Program-made: the position numbers and the translations under genes
Assembly: GCA_963840665.1 (NCBI GenBank)
Contig: CAWIZO010000004.1
Coordinates: 184,681-248,680, forward strand
Source: DATFTE01 sp963840665
Lineage (GTDB): Bacteria > Acidobacteriota > Terriglobia > Terriglobales > Acidobacteriaceae
Reading direction: 5' to 3'
Length of the DNA stretch: 64,000 nt
In this document: positions 25,128 to 33,757 of the stretch, one piece after another
Layout: each line of letters begins with the position of its first letter
How positions within the stretch are numbered: position 1 is the stretch's first letter
Notes under the pieces: generated by a model
Told to the model about the DNA's origin: nothing
Database searches by the model: none
What the model saw: only the letters and a program-made list of their open reading frames with translations

Positions 25128-25784
25128 TCAGCCTTTGGAGTGTTCCTTCGCCTTGGCGATGAGATCCTCGACTTGCTGGCGTTGCTGATAATTCGGATTA
25201 CCCTTCAGCAACTCCTGCCAGGCAGCGACGGCCGCCGCCGGATCCATCTTCCCTTGCCACTCGACGATGCCCATGTTGAAGAGGGTCCCCGGATGATTAG
25301 GTCTGATCTTCAACGACTTCTTGAATTCCGTCAGGGCGCGGTCGGCGTCGCCGATGTACCAGTAAGCGGTGCCCAAGTCGGTGCGAACATCCGCGTTGCT
25401 GGGATTAATCTCAAGCGCTCGCTGGTAGTACTTGATGGCTTCGGGATACTGATTGCCGTCGTAATACACGTTGCCCAGGTTCACCACGGCTTCGAAGTCG
25501 TTCGGGTTCTTGTGGACGGCTTCGAGCAGGGGAGTAGCTGCGCGCTCGGCCATTGCTTTCTGCTGCTCGGGGGTTGGCTTGCCGCTGGCATCACTCATGC
25601 CTGACGGCGCAGCGCTCGCCGGTTGCGTTGCGGCGAGATCGTTAGCCGGAGAGGCCGATCCGCGAAACAAGTAGCCGAGCGCCACACCTAGCAGCAGGCA
25701 AAAGACCGCGAGCCCATAGGCCTGCGTGGCTGTCCAAGGGCTTTGTTCCTGCAACGAATCGGGGATGGTTTTTACTGTGCTCAT
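25128..25784 (-). CDS. Membrane-anchored TPR protein
   Basis: 218 aa. One N-terminal helix (AYGLAVFCLLLGVALGYLF) followed by a Pro/Ala-rich linker and at least three TPR units (FEAVVNLGNVYYDGNQYPEA, VRTDLGTAYWYIGDADRALT, FNMGIVEWQGKMDPAAAVAA). A TPR face on the outer side of the inner membrane is predicted. The ATG at 25784 has GGAG upstream. It lies 10 bases after hemA on the same strand, so co-transcription is likely; layouts like this occur with cytochrome c maturation TPR proteins, which is inference only. Confidence 0.82.
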   Translation of the reverse strand: MSTVKTIPDSLQEQSPWTATQAYGLAVFCLLLGVALGYLFRGSASPANDLAATQPASAAPSGMSDASGKPTPEQQKAMAERAATPLLEAVHKNPNDFEAVVNLGNVYYDGNQYPEAIKYYQRALEINPSNADVRTDLGTAYWYIGDADRALTEFKKSLKIRPNHPGTLFNMGIVEWQGKMDPAAAVAAWQELLKGNPNYQQRQQVEDLIAKAKEHSKG

Positions 25785-25794
25785 TTCCGCTCCT

Positions 25795-27129
25795 TCATAA
25801 ATTGGCGCCGGCAATCGCCGTCTGAGGCGACTCCAGGTGGAACAGTCGCTGCACTGCCGCAGTCATTTGCTCCTGCTCCGCCCTTTCCGGAAGTTCCTTG
25901 AGTTCGCGAGCCAGCGATCCTGCAATTCGCTGAGTGATGCGGGATGTGACGGCGGTCAACATCTCGTCCTGATCCCTGGAAAATGGCCCGGACTCGGCTT
26001 TAAAGGACTCCAGTTCTTGCCGGCAAATTTCATCTAACCGGGTGCGCAACGCGATGATGGTAGGCACGACGCGCTCCGCCAGAAGCTTCCGGCGGAAGCC
26101 CTTGGCCTCGGCGGCAACTATCAGACGCGCATCAGCGGCGGCGCTCTCGCGCTCTCCGGTATTGTGTTGGACGACTTTTTCAAGGTCATCGATATCGAAT
26201 AGAAAAATCCCAGGAACTGCTCGCACGGCGGGATCGATATCCCGAGGCAGCGCGATATCGACCAGCACCATTGAACGCTGCTTGCGTTCACGCGTGATCA
26301 ACTCGGCTTCTTCGCGGCTGAGAATCGTGTGCGGGCACGAGGTAGAACTGATGACGATGTCGGCATCGACCAAATGTTGCCAGCGATCATCGAAGGCGAT
26401 GGCGGTGCCGCCCAACTTGTTGGCCAGTTCCACAGCGTGCTCAAAGGTGCGATTGATTACGCAAATCGAGGCTGCGCCGTTCTTGACCAGATACTGCGCC
26501 GAAAGTTCACTCATTTTGCCTGCACCCAGCACCAGGACTTTCTTGCCTTCCAGCGAGCCGAGAGTCTGCCGAGCAAGTTCGACCGCGGCATAAGGCACCG
26601 AGACGGCACAGTTGCCAACGGCGGTTTCGTTGCGTACACGCTTGGAAACAGTGAGTGCCTTCTGCATGACGGCATCGAGAAACCGGGCGGTGCTGCGAAC
26701 CTTCTGTGCCTGCTGCCATGCGCCCTTGACCTGCGCAATGATTTGCGGTTCGCCGATGACCATGGAATCGAGACTGGAAGTGACGCTGAAGATGTGGAGC
26801 AGGGCCGCGTCGTCGAGGAGGCGATAAAAATGTTTCCACTCGCAGAGTTTCAATCCGTATTGGGCTGATAGGAATCTCAGAACCGAGTTCGCGGCAAGCG
26901 AAGAATCGCTGGCCCAAAGGATGAATTCAGTCCGATTGCAGGTCGCCAAGATGATGACTTCTTCAATGCCTTCCTGCCTCGCCAATTCAACCAGCGCTTC
27001 GTAGCGTCCAGTTTCGCTGATCCAGAAACGTTCGCGCACAGCGACCGGGGCCGTCCGGTAATTCAAACCAATGACCATCAAGGTGGGTTCCACGGATTCC
27101 CCCAGAGGACCGAGTTTCACCACTGACAT
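25795..27129 (-). CDS. hemA: Glutamyl-tRNA reductase
   Basis: 444 aa, full length. Motifs: VIGLNYRTAPVAVRERF at the N-terminus, catalytic Cys in ILATCNRTE, SLDSMVIGEPQIIAQVKGAW, VLVLGAGKMSELSAQYL (NADPH-binding), VINRTFEHA, SSTSCPHTIL and ALPRDIDPAV. It reduces glutamyl-tRNA to glutamate-1-semialdehyde, the first committed step of C5 heme synthesis. The frame is open to 27252, but the ATG at 27129 has GAAGGG upstream and fits the family start. Other heme genes are not in the window. The TPR gene follows in the same transcript. Confidence 0.95.
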   Translation of the reverse strand: MSVVKLGPLGESVEPTLMVIGLNYRTAPVAVRERFWISETGRYEALVELARQEGIEEVIILATCNRTEFILWASDSSLAANSVLRFLSAQYGLKLCEWKHFYRLLDDAALLHIFSVTSSLDSMVIGEPQIIAQVKGAWQQAQKVRSTARFLDAVMQKALTVSKRVRNETAVGNCAVSVPYAAVELARQTLGSLEGKKVLVLGAGKMSELSAQYLVKNGAASICVINRTFEHAVELANKLGGTAIAFDDRWQHLVDADIVISSTSCPHTILSREEAELITRERKQRSMVLVDIALPRDIDPAVRAVPGIFLFDIDDLEKVVQHNTGERESAAADARLIVAAEAKGFRRKLLAERVVPTIIALRTRLDEICRQELESFKAESGPFSRDQDEMLTAVTSRITQRIAGSLARELKELPERAEQEQMTAAVQRLFHLESPQTAIAGANL

Positions 27130-27562
27130 GGCACCCTTCGTGCCAAATTCCCACGCGCGTGTCCCAAGGGACATCCATCTTGTTATCAGAGGTTTATAGG
27201 ATTCTCGTGCGAAGTTGCGGAAGGCCGGCAAACGATCGATGCGGCATATCACTCTGCCGAGTGGGTTTTCGCGCCCGCGCTTCGAAAACGAAATTGGCGA
27301 CGAGGAGATTGGGTCAGATCACGCAGCGATGAGAAATGCCACACAAGAGATAAAGGCGGCCACTCCCCTTGAAAGCGTCGCGAAAAAGGACTAGTGTTAG
27401 CCACATTTCCATATCTAAGTGCTTGAAACTAAATTGTTCGCCTGACTCCCTGCTTTGCCAGGGCGGGACGTAGTTGCGCTGAATCATTTTTGGCAAGGCG
27501 CGTGCCCTTCTACTTAACTGGAGGAGGCTGAGGCCTCGTCGCTTCTTAGGAGAAAAAAGAGA
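27130..27562. other. Intergenic region between hemA and the cytochrome c gene
   Basis: 433 bases between divergent genes; no convincing gene, repeat or strong promoter was seen. A GGAGGAGGC stretch at ~27520 and TTAGGAG near 27548 serve the cytochrome gene leader. Confidence 0.4.
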
Positions 27563-27880
27563 ATGAAGAACGTAATGAAATTGGTTTTGTGCGTGTTCGC
27601 ATTTGCGATGATTTTTTCCACCTGGTCGTTGGCCGATGATGGTGCGGATATTTTCAAGAGCAAGTGCGCCGCATGCCACGGAGCTGACGGCAAGGGAACC
27701 ACTGGAATGGGCAAGTCGCTCAAACTTCGCGACCTCAGCTCAGCCGACGTACAGAAGCAGTCTGACGCGGATCTGGTCAACATCGTGACCAACGGCAAAG
27801 ACAAGATGCCGAAGTACGATGGCAAACTGACCAAGGATCAGATCAATGACGTCGTGAAGTACGTTCGCACCCTTAAATAA
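27563..27880 (+). CDS. Periplasmic class I cytochrome c
   Basis: 105 aa. Sec signal peptide (LVLCVFAFAMIFSTWSLA), one heme-binding CAACH motif at residues ~37-41 in FKSKCAACHGADGKGTTG, and the axial Met in KDKMPKYDGKLT near residue 84. A small single-heme electron carrier of the cytochrome c6/c551 type. Ribosome site TTAGGAG lies upstream and a terminator follows directly, so it is monocistronic. It may accept electrons from the molybdenum hydroxylase genes that follow, an inference from position. Confidence 0.92.
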   Translation: MKNVMKLVLCVFAFAMIFSTWSLADDGADIFKSKCAACHGADGKGTTGMGKSLKLRDLSSADVQKQSDADLVNIVTNGKDKMPKYDGKLTKDQINDVVKYVRTLK

Positions 27881-27898
27881 ACATTTCCTCCTTCGTTC

Positions 27899-27928
27899 GG
27901 GCCGGGAGCAATCCCGGCCCTTTTTTAT
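27899..27928 (+). terminator. Rho-independent terminator after the cytochrome c gene
   Basis: Perfect 9-bp GGGCCGGGA / TCCCGGCCC stem, short AGCA-type loop, TTTTTT tail. Confidence 0.9.
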
Positions 27929-28065
27929 TGTCCGGTTGTATACTTTTGGGAGCTGACCGTTCTGCAAGCCCCATGCCCGCTAACCGAACGATTTCCGGCG
28001 TGTCCAATCAATTCACTAGGACGAAATAATGCCAGCCGCAAGGCCAGTCCCACGGAGGTCTTAGG

Positions 28066-28692
28066 ATGCCTGACGACCAAGAGCCGAAGAATTCATCTTC
28101 CACCAATACAGGAGTTTCACGCCGCGAATTCTTGAAGATTGGCGGCATCACCGTTGCCGTGCCACTGGTTGCCGGACCTCGAGTGGTCGAAGCCGCGGGT
28201 GAACCAGTGAAAGTTTATGGCCCGGGCAAGGTACCGATTGAATTGACGGTGAATGGGAAAAAACACGCCCTGCAACTCGAACCGCGAGTCACGTTGCTTG
28301 ACGCACTCCGCGACTCGCTCGATGTCACCGGAGCCAAGCGGGTGTGCGATCGCGCGGAGTGCGGCGCGTGCACAGTGCTGATAAACAACAAGCCGGTATA
28401 TGCGTGCTCCATCCTGGCGATTGATGCGCGCGGGAAGGACATCACGACCGTCGAATCGTTCATGCAAGGGAACAAACTGCATCCGATCCAACAGGCGTTC
28501 GTCGAGAACGATGCTTCGCAGTGTGGCTTCTGCACGCCAGGTTTCGTAGTCGCGACTAAGGCGTTTCTCGACAAGCATCCCAACCCGAGCCCTGAGGAGA
28601 TCCGCCGCGGACTGAGCGGGAATGTCTGCCGCTGCGGGACCTATCACGGCATTCAGCAAGTCGTCGCACAAATGTCGCAGAAGGGAGCCTGA
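28066..28692 (+). CDS. Molybdenum hydroxylase [2Fe-2S] subunit with Tat signal
   Basis: 208 aa. The N-terminus carries a twin-arginine signal (SRREFLKIGGITVAVPLVAG). A plant-type ferredoxin domain follows (CDRAECGACTVL, a further Cys in VYACSI) and then the all-helical [2Fe-2S] domain (QCGFCTPGFVVA and GNVCRCGTYHGI). This is the small subunit of xanthine dehydrogenase/aldehyde oxidase enzymes, closest in layout to periplasmic PaoA/YagT. It passes electrons from the Mo site to FAD. The large and FAD subunit genes follow at once, in the order Fe-S, Mo, FAD. Confidence 0.92.
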   Translation: MPDDQEPKNSSSTNTGVSRREFLKIGGITVAVPLVAGPRVVEAAGEPVKVYGPGKVPIELTVNGKKHALQLEPRVTLLDALRDSLDVTGAKRVCDRAECGACTVLINNKPVYACSILAIDARGKDITTVESFMQGNKLHPIQQAFVENDASQCGFCTPGFVVATKAFLDKHPNPSPEEIRRGLSGNVCRCGTYHGIQQVVAQMSQKGA

Positions 28693-28695
28693 GCC

Positions 28696-31067
28696 ATGCC
28701 TGACTATAACTGGCCTGACGCGGATCACCGCAGCTTGATTGGCAAGCGCATCTCGCGCGTGGATTCTCCTGTGAAGGTTTCGGGGCGTGCGAAATACACT
28801 TACGATTATCACGGAACAGGGATGCTGTTCGGCAAAGTCCTACGGTCCCCCTACGCGAAGGCACGTATCGTCAGCATCGACACCAGCGTCGCCGAAAAAA
28901 TGGCAGGCGTAAAAGCGGTGCAGATTATTCAGAAGCCGGGCACGACGGTGCAATGGGCTGGCGATGAAGTGGTCGCGGTGGCGGCTGTCGATGAGCCTAC
29001 GGCGGAAGATGCCGCGCGCACCATCAAGGTGAAATATCAACCGATGTCGTACATGGTGAGTGATGCCGAGCCTCCCGCGGGAGCGGGCGAAGGCGGCGGG
29101 CCGCTGGCGGAAGATGATATCTACGACGCGCTCAGCAACCAGGTGCCGAACGATCAACTTATCGACACGCTGCAAAAGCAGGGAGTCAGCTTCAAGGTGG
29201 ACGACGACTTCCTCAAGGAACTGAAGGGTTACGAAGTTCCTGACCCAGTAATTCAAGCGATAGCGAAGGCACCTTTCCACGAGGCGAAAGGTGGAGGGCG
29301 CTCCAGCTATCAAAAGAACGCTGTCATCGCGCTGGGCCAGGTAGATCAGGCATTCTCAGAAGCGGAAGTCACATCCGAGGGGCTCTATGGTTCTCCAGTG
29401 ATTGTGCACTGTTGCCTCGAATCGCACGGATCGGTCGCCGAATGGCCTGACGCGAACCATCTCTTCGTTCATATCTCGACGCAGAACGTCTCGGGTATTC
29501 CCGATCAGATGGCGGAACCGCTCAGCGTTCCGGCAACCAATGTTCATATTCATCAAGACAATATTGGCGGCGGCTTCGGCAGCAAGTTCTGCCGCAGACC
29601 GCTGGGACATCACGGCTGCGCGGCTCTCGAAGAAGGCCGGGGGCAAACCGGTGCGCATCATGCTGGAGCGCGATGCGGAGTTGCAGGTTGCGGGGGCGCG
29701 TCCATCGGGCTACGCGCGGGTGAAGGTAGCCGCGAAGAAAGACGGCACGCTGACGGGATGGCAATCGCAATCTTGGGGCACGGGAGGGCCCGGCGGAGGA
29801 GGCATGCCGCCGATTCCGTACGTTTTCAATATCGCCAATCAGAAGAAAGAACACACCGCGATTCGCACGAACATAGGACCGGCGCGAGCTTGGCGCGCTC
29901 CCAACCATCCGCAGGCCGCAGTCATTACCATGGGTGCGCTCGATGACTTGGCGGCGAAGATCAACATGGATCCCGTCGAGTTGCTGCTGAAAAATCTCGA
30001 TTTGACCGTAAAAGACCGCCAGCAGACATATCGCGAGGAACTCGGCATCGCTTCCGATCTGATGGGATGGAAAGAAAAATGGCGTCCGCGGGGACAGAAT
30101 GTTTCCGGCAACATCGCCCGCGGACTGGGCGTTTCGATGCATACGTGGGGCGGCCGCGGCCATGCCAGCGATTGCGATCTCATCATCCATCCTGATGGAT
30201 CAGTGAACATCAAGATGGGAACGCAGGACCTGGGCACCGGCACGCGGACTACGATTTTGATTGTCGCAGCGGACACTTTGGGTCTACCGATTGACGCGAT
30301 CAATCTCTACATTGGCGACACAATGTATCCGCCGTCGGGAGGATCGGGAGGATCGACCACTCCTGGCGGGGTCGAGTTCCTCTACCCGGCGTGCGGCGGT
30401 AGATGCTCGCGAAGCGCTTTTTGCGAAAGCTGCTCCGGCCCTGAAAGCGCAACCGGAGGAACTCGAGTGTGTAAGTGGCACGATTCGTGTCAAAGGCGAT
30501 CCCAGCCGCTCACTAAGCTGGAAACAGGCGTGCGCGAAGATCGGGGCTGTACCGATTACAGTTCGCGGACACAACGACTCCGCCGCAGCCAAGAACAAGC
30601 CTGACCTTACGAACAGCGGAGTCGGTGGAGTCGGCATGGCGGATGTCGAAGTCGATACCGAGACGGGCATCGTCAAGGTGAAGAAGATGGTCGCCGTGCA
30701 GGACTGCGGCCTGATCATCGATTTGAAACTCGCCGAGAGCAGTTGCTACGGCGCGATGGTGATGGGAATCAGCTACGCGCTATTTGAAGAGAAGGTCATG
30801 GATCCGCTCTCCGGACGCATGTTGAATCCGAATATGCAGTTTTACCGGTTAGCCGGACTGAACGACATTCCCGAGTTGGTGGTCCACATGATGACCGGCA
30901 AAGGTTACGACGAACGCGGTGTCATCGGACTGGGCGAGCCTCCGGTGATTTCGCCGGGAGCGGCAATCTCGAACGCAGTGGCCAACGCCATTGGCGCGCG
31001 CGTCCCTTTTCTCCCACTTACTCCCGATCGAGTGCTGGCCGCGCTCGAACAGAAGGCGGGTGCATAA
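28696..31067 (+). pseudogene. Molybdenum hydroxylase Mo-binding subunit, two frameshifts
   Basis: One gene in three frames. The first frame reads from ATG 28696 (IGKRISRVDSPVKVSGRAKY) to NIGGGFGSKF near 29589; the second from AADRWDITAARLSKKAGGK to GGSGGSTTPGG near 30370; the third from SSSSTRRAAVDAREALFAKA to the stop at 31067 (GLGEPPVISPGAAISNAVAN). Each junction is explained by one extra base: about 29590, and a GGGG run at 30368-30371. The motifs are intact, so sequence error is likely and the real enzyme is probably ~790 aa. Residues ~136-205 hold an extra helical segment not usual in this family (see findings). It oxidises an aldehyde or N-heterocycle; substrate unknown. Confidence 0.85.
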
Positions 31068-32049
31068 TGCGAGCCTTTGAATATGCAAGCCCTCAGACCA
31101 AAGAGCAGGCCTCAGGATTACTAGGCTCAAACTGGGGCCAAGCTGAAATTCTCGCGGGCGGCACCGATTGCTGGCACTCATGAAAGATGACATCGTCCAG
31201 CCCAAGCGCCTGGTGAATATCAAAGATATCTCCGATCTGCACGGTGTGACTTATAACTCGGAAGGCTTGCGGATCGGAGCGCTGACCACGCTTGGCGATC
31301 TGGCCGACAACGCCAACGTGATTCAGAACTATCCTGCGTTGGCCGACGCGTTGAACGATGCTGCCAGCCCGCAGATTCGCAACATGGCCACGCTGGGAGG
31401 AAACCTTTGCCAGCGCCCGCGCTGCTGGTATTTTCGCAACGGCTTTGGATTGCTTCCCAAAGATGCGAGCGGGAAAGATATGGTCGCGGAAGGCGAGAAC
31501 CGCTATCACGCGATTCTCGGCAATGATGGCCCGGCGAAGTTTGTCAGTCCGTCGAGCATTGCGCCGGTGCTGATTGCATACGGCGCGAAGATTCGCCTGA
31601 TCGGTCCCAAACCGCGGCGTGAGATCGCCTTGGAGGACTTCTACGTCATTCCCAAGAGCGATGCGGAGCGGGAACACGATCTGCTTCCCAACGAAATCAT
31701 CACGGAGGTCGTGCTGCCGCCTTCTGCTCAACTGCGAGTTGCCCATTACGAGGTGCGCCAAAAGCAGGCCTTCGATTGGCCGCTGGCGTTGAGCGCAATC
31801 GCGCTCCGCTTGAACGGTTCGACGATTCAGTCTGCGCGCGTTGTACTGGGGTATGTCGCCCCAAAGCCCTGGATCTCCGCGGAAGCGGCGCAAGCACTGG
31901 TCGGTAAGACGCCTTCAGAGGATGTTGCCATCGCCGCTGCCAATGCGGCGCTCGCGAGCGCCACGCCACTTAGTCATAACAGATACAAAGTCCAACTGGC
32001 GCGCGTAGCAGTGAAGCGCGCTGTCCTGAAGGCGGGAGGTGCCGCATGA
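31067..32049 (+). pseudogene. Molybdenum hydroxylase FAD-binding subunit, one frameshift
   Basis: Starts at ATG 31067, overlapping the previous stop (TAATG): MRAFEYASPQTKEQASGLL then EILAGGTD, the FAD-binding PxxGGT-type loop. Near 31168 one base is missing and the family sequence resumes in another frame (LLALMKDDIVQPKRLVNIKD), then LRIGALTTLGDLAD, QIRNMATLGGNLCQRPRCWY and the CO_deh_flav_C domain to the stop at 32049. The RCWYFRNGF segment with Cys residues recalls the FAD/4Fe-4S-type YagS group. Corrected length is about 327 aa. The next gene overlaps by ATGA. Confidence 0.85.
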
Positions 32050-32279
32050 TTCCGGAGTCGGATCGCTTCAACATTCATCACCCGAATTTGTGTCCATCGC
32101 TGCGATGGAAGGGCCAGTTCATTCTTGCCGAACGCGATCCGTCGGTTCCGGCTTCGAACGACGGACTTTTCTGGTGCATCCATACTCAGACCTGTATAGG
32201 TCCCGACGGCAGACTGGCGGAGCCGGGCAATTGCTGTTCGCCGTTCCGCTCGTGCCACGGCACGGGAAAGTGCGGGTAG
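32046..32279 (+). CDS. Small cysteine-rich protein coupled to the molybdenum hydroxylase operon
   Basis: 77 aa with seven Cys (16, 44, 50, 63, 64, 70, 76), four of them in the last 15 residues (NCCSPFRSCHGTGKCG). No signal peptide. Its ATG overlaps the FAD-subunit stop (ATGA), so it is made with the enzyme. I do not recognise a named family. Metal or Fe-S binding, or assistance in cofactor loading, is possible. A terminator is not obvious. Confidence 0.65.
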   Translation: MIPESDRFNIHHPNLCPSLRWKGQFILAERDPSVPASNDGLFWCIHTQTCIGPDGRLAEPGNCCSPFRSCHGTGKCG

Positions 32280-32349
32280 TCGCAGAACCCCATTTTTTGC
32301 CGGCAGCGCAATATAATAATCGCAACCGGATCCATCTGTGGGGTTTTGC

Positions 32350-33711
32350 ATGATTAGGTCTTTCCACCTTCGTTGTTTTCATCTCGCTTTTCTTTGTAGC
32401 TTGCTGTTCGCCATACAAGCCTTCGCTCAATCGGGAGCCACCGGGGCTTCCTCGCGCGACTTCAGTTACGCCATTTCCACCACCCAGGTTTGGACCGACA
32501 CTGGCTTAGACCTGCTGCCGGGCGACGCACTGGATATCACCGCAGCCCCGCCACCGAGCAGCGGCGTTCCTGATCGCCACGCCATAGCTACGTCGACATG
32601 CGATCCCAATGGCGCAAGTGATGCCCCCAAGACCGCGAATCTGCCCGCCGCGAGTGTGGCGCCGGGAGCGCTCATCGCCAAACTGGATTCGCAAGGCAGC
32701 GCCCTTCTCGTGGGAAGCACGAAACAAATCAAAGTAGATTCCACTGGCCATCTTTTTCTCGGAGTCAACGCCGACGGACCACCCGCTTGCGCCGGAAGTT
32801 TCGCGGTCAAGGTGCACGTTACCTCCGGAGTCGCGGCGACAACTCCGGCTGCCACATCCGCCACCCCAGACCTGGCGAAGAACGCAACGCCGACTACAAC
32901 GCAAGGCGCGGCCGGAAGCACGGCTGCGGGCTCCGAAACAAACGGATCGGCTGCTGACATCAAGAAAAAACTGGCTGCCGCCGCGCAGGTTTGGATGCAA
33001 GGACAGTTTGGGACCGACAAACCGGCTGCTACGTCCTCTTCGTCTGCGGTCGGAGGCAACGCAGCCACTGCGGCAGCGGCCACCGGCGCGCTCGACGTAT
33101 CGAAGGACAAGATCGATACAACACTATCGAAAGATATTGATAGCTTGCCGCGCCGCGTCAACGATGAATTCAACAACATGGGCGACATGGTGAACTTCGT
33201 GATGGTGGGATCGAAGGAGCAAATGCAAGCCGCGCTCGACGCTGCGAACTGGCATATCGCTGACACCGATAACACCGAATCCGCGCTGAAAGCTGTGCTC
33301 GAGACTTACCAGAAGAAAGATTACTTGACCATGCCGATGAGCCCGTTGCGGTTATTCGGACGGGTGCAGGACTTCGGATACGAACAAGCCGAACCTTACT
33401 CGGTGGTTGCCAGCCGCCATCACTTCCGTATCTGGAAGGCTCCCTTCACTTACAAAGGTGAAGCTGTCTGGGTTGGGGCGGGCACGCACGATATTGGATT
33501 CGAGAAAGATCAGCGTAACGGCAAAGTCACGCACAAGATCGATCCCGCAGTAGACGGCGAGCGGGACAATATTGGCAGCAGCCTGCAGAAGTCGGGGAAA
33601 GTAAAAGAACTGTATTACTACCTGCCGCCGAATCCCGTGCAGGACGCGAGAAACGCAACGGGCGGAGGTTATCACTCTGACGGAAGAATGGTAGTAATGA
33701 TTCTGAAGTAA
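32350..33711 (+). CDS. Exported protein with PA-IL-like and LssY_C-like domains
   Basis: 453 aa. Signal peptide to about residue 28 (LAFLCSLLFAIQAFAQ). Residues ~40-150 resemble the PA-IL/LecA galactose-binding fold: VWTDTGLDLLPGDALDITA, GALIAKLDSQG, GHLFLGVNADGPPACAGSF. An Ala/Thr-rich linker follows to ~260. The C-terminal ~190 residues match the LssY_C domain: FVMVGSKEQMQAALDAANW, PMSPLRLFGRVQDFGYE, RHHFRIWKAP, VWVGAGTHDIGFEKDQRNGK. The frame allows a start four codons earlier at 32338. The domain calls rest on remembered patterns. Role unknown; sugar binding at the cell surface is a reasonable guess. Confidence 0.75.
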   Translation: MIRSFHLRCFHLAFLCSLLFAIQAFAQSGATGASSRDFSYAISTTQVWTDTGLDLLPGDALDITAAPPPSSGVPDRHAIATSTCDPNGASDAPKTANLPAASVAPGALIAKLDSQGSALLVGSTKQIKVDSTGHLFLGVNADGPPACAGSFAVKVHVTSGVAATTPAATSATPDLAKNATPTTTQGAAGSTAAGSETNGSAADIKKKLAAAAQVWMQGQFGTDKPAATSSSSAVGGNAATAAAATGALDVSKDKIDTTLSKDIDSLPRRVNDEFNNMGDMVNFVMVGSKEQMQAALDAANWHIADTDNTESALKAVLETYQKKDYLTMPMSPLRLFGRVQDFGYEQAEPYSVVASRHHFRIWKAPFTYKGEAVWVGAGTHDIGFEKDQRNGKVTHKIDPAVDGERDNIGSSLQKSGKVKELYYYLPPNPVQDARNATGGGYHSDGRMVVMILK

Positions 33712-33757
33712 GTGGATCTTTACGTCTCGTACTAAGGCTGAGGTCAGAAGTCCGAAA

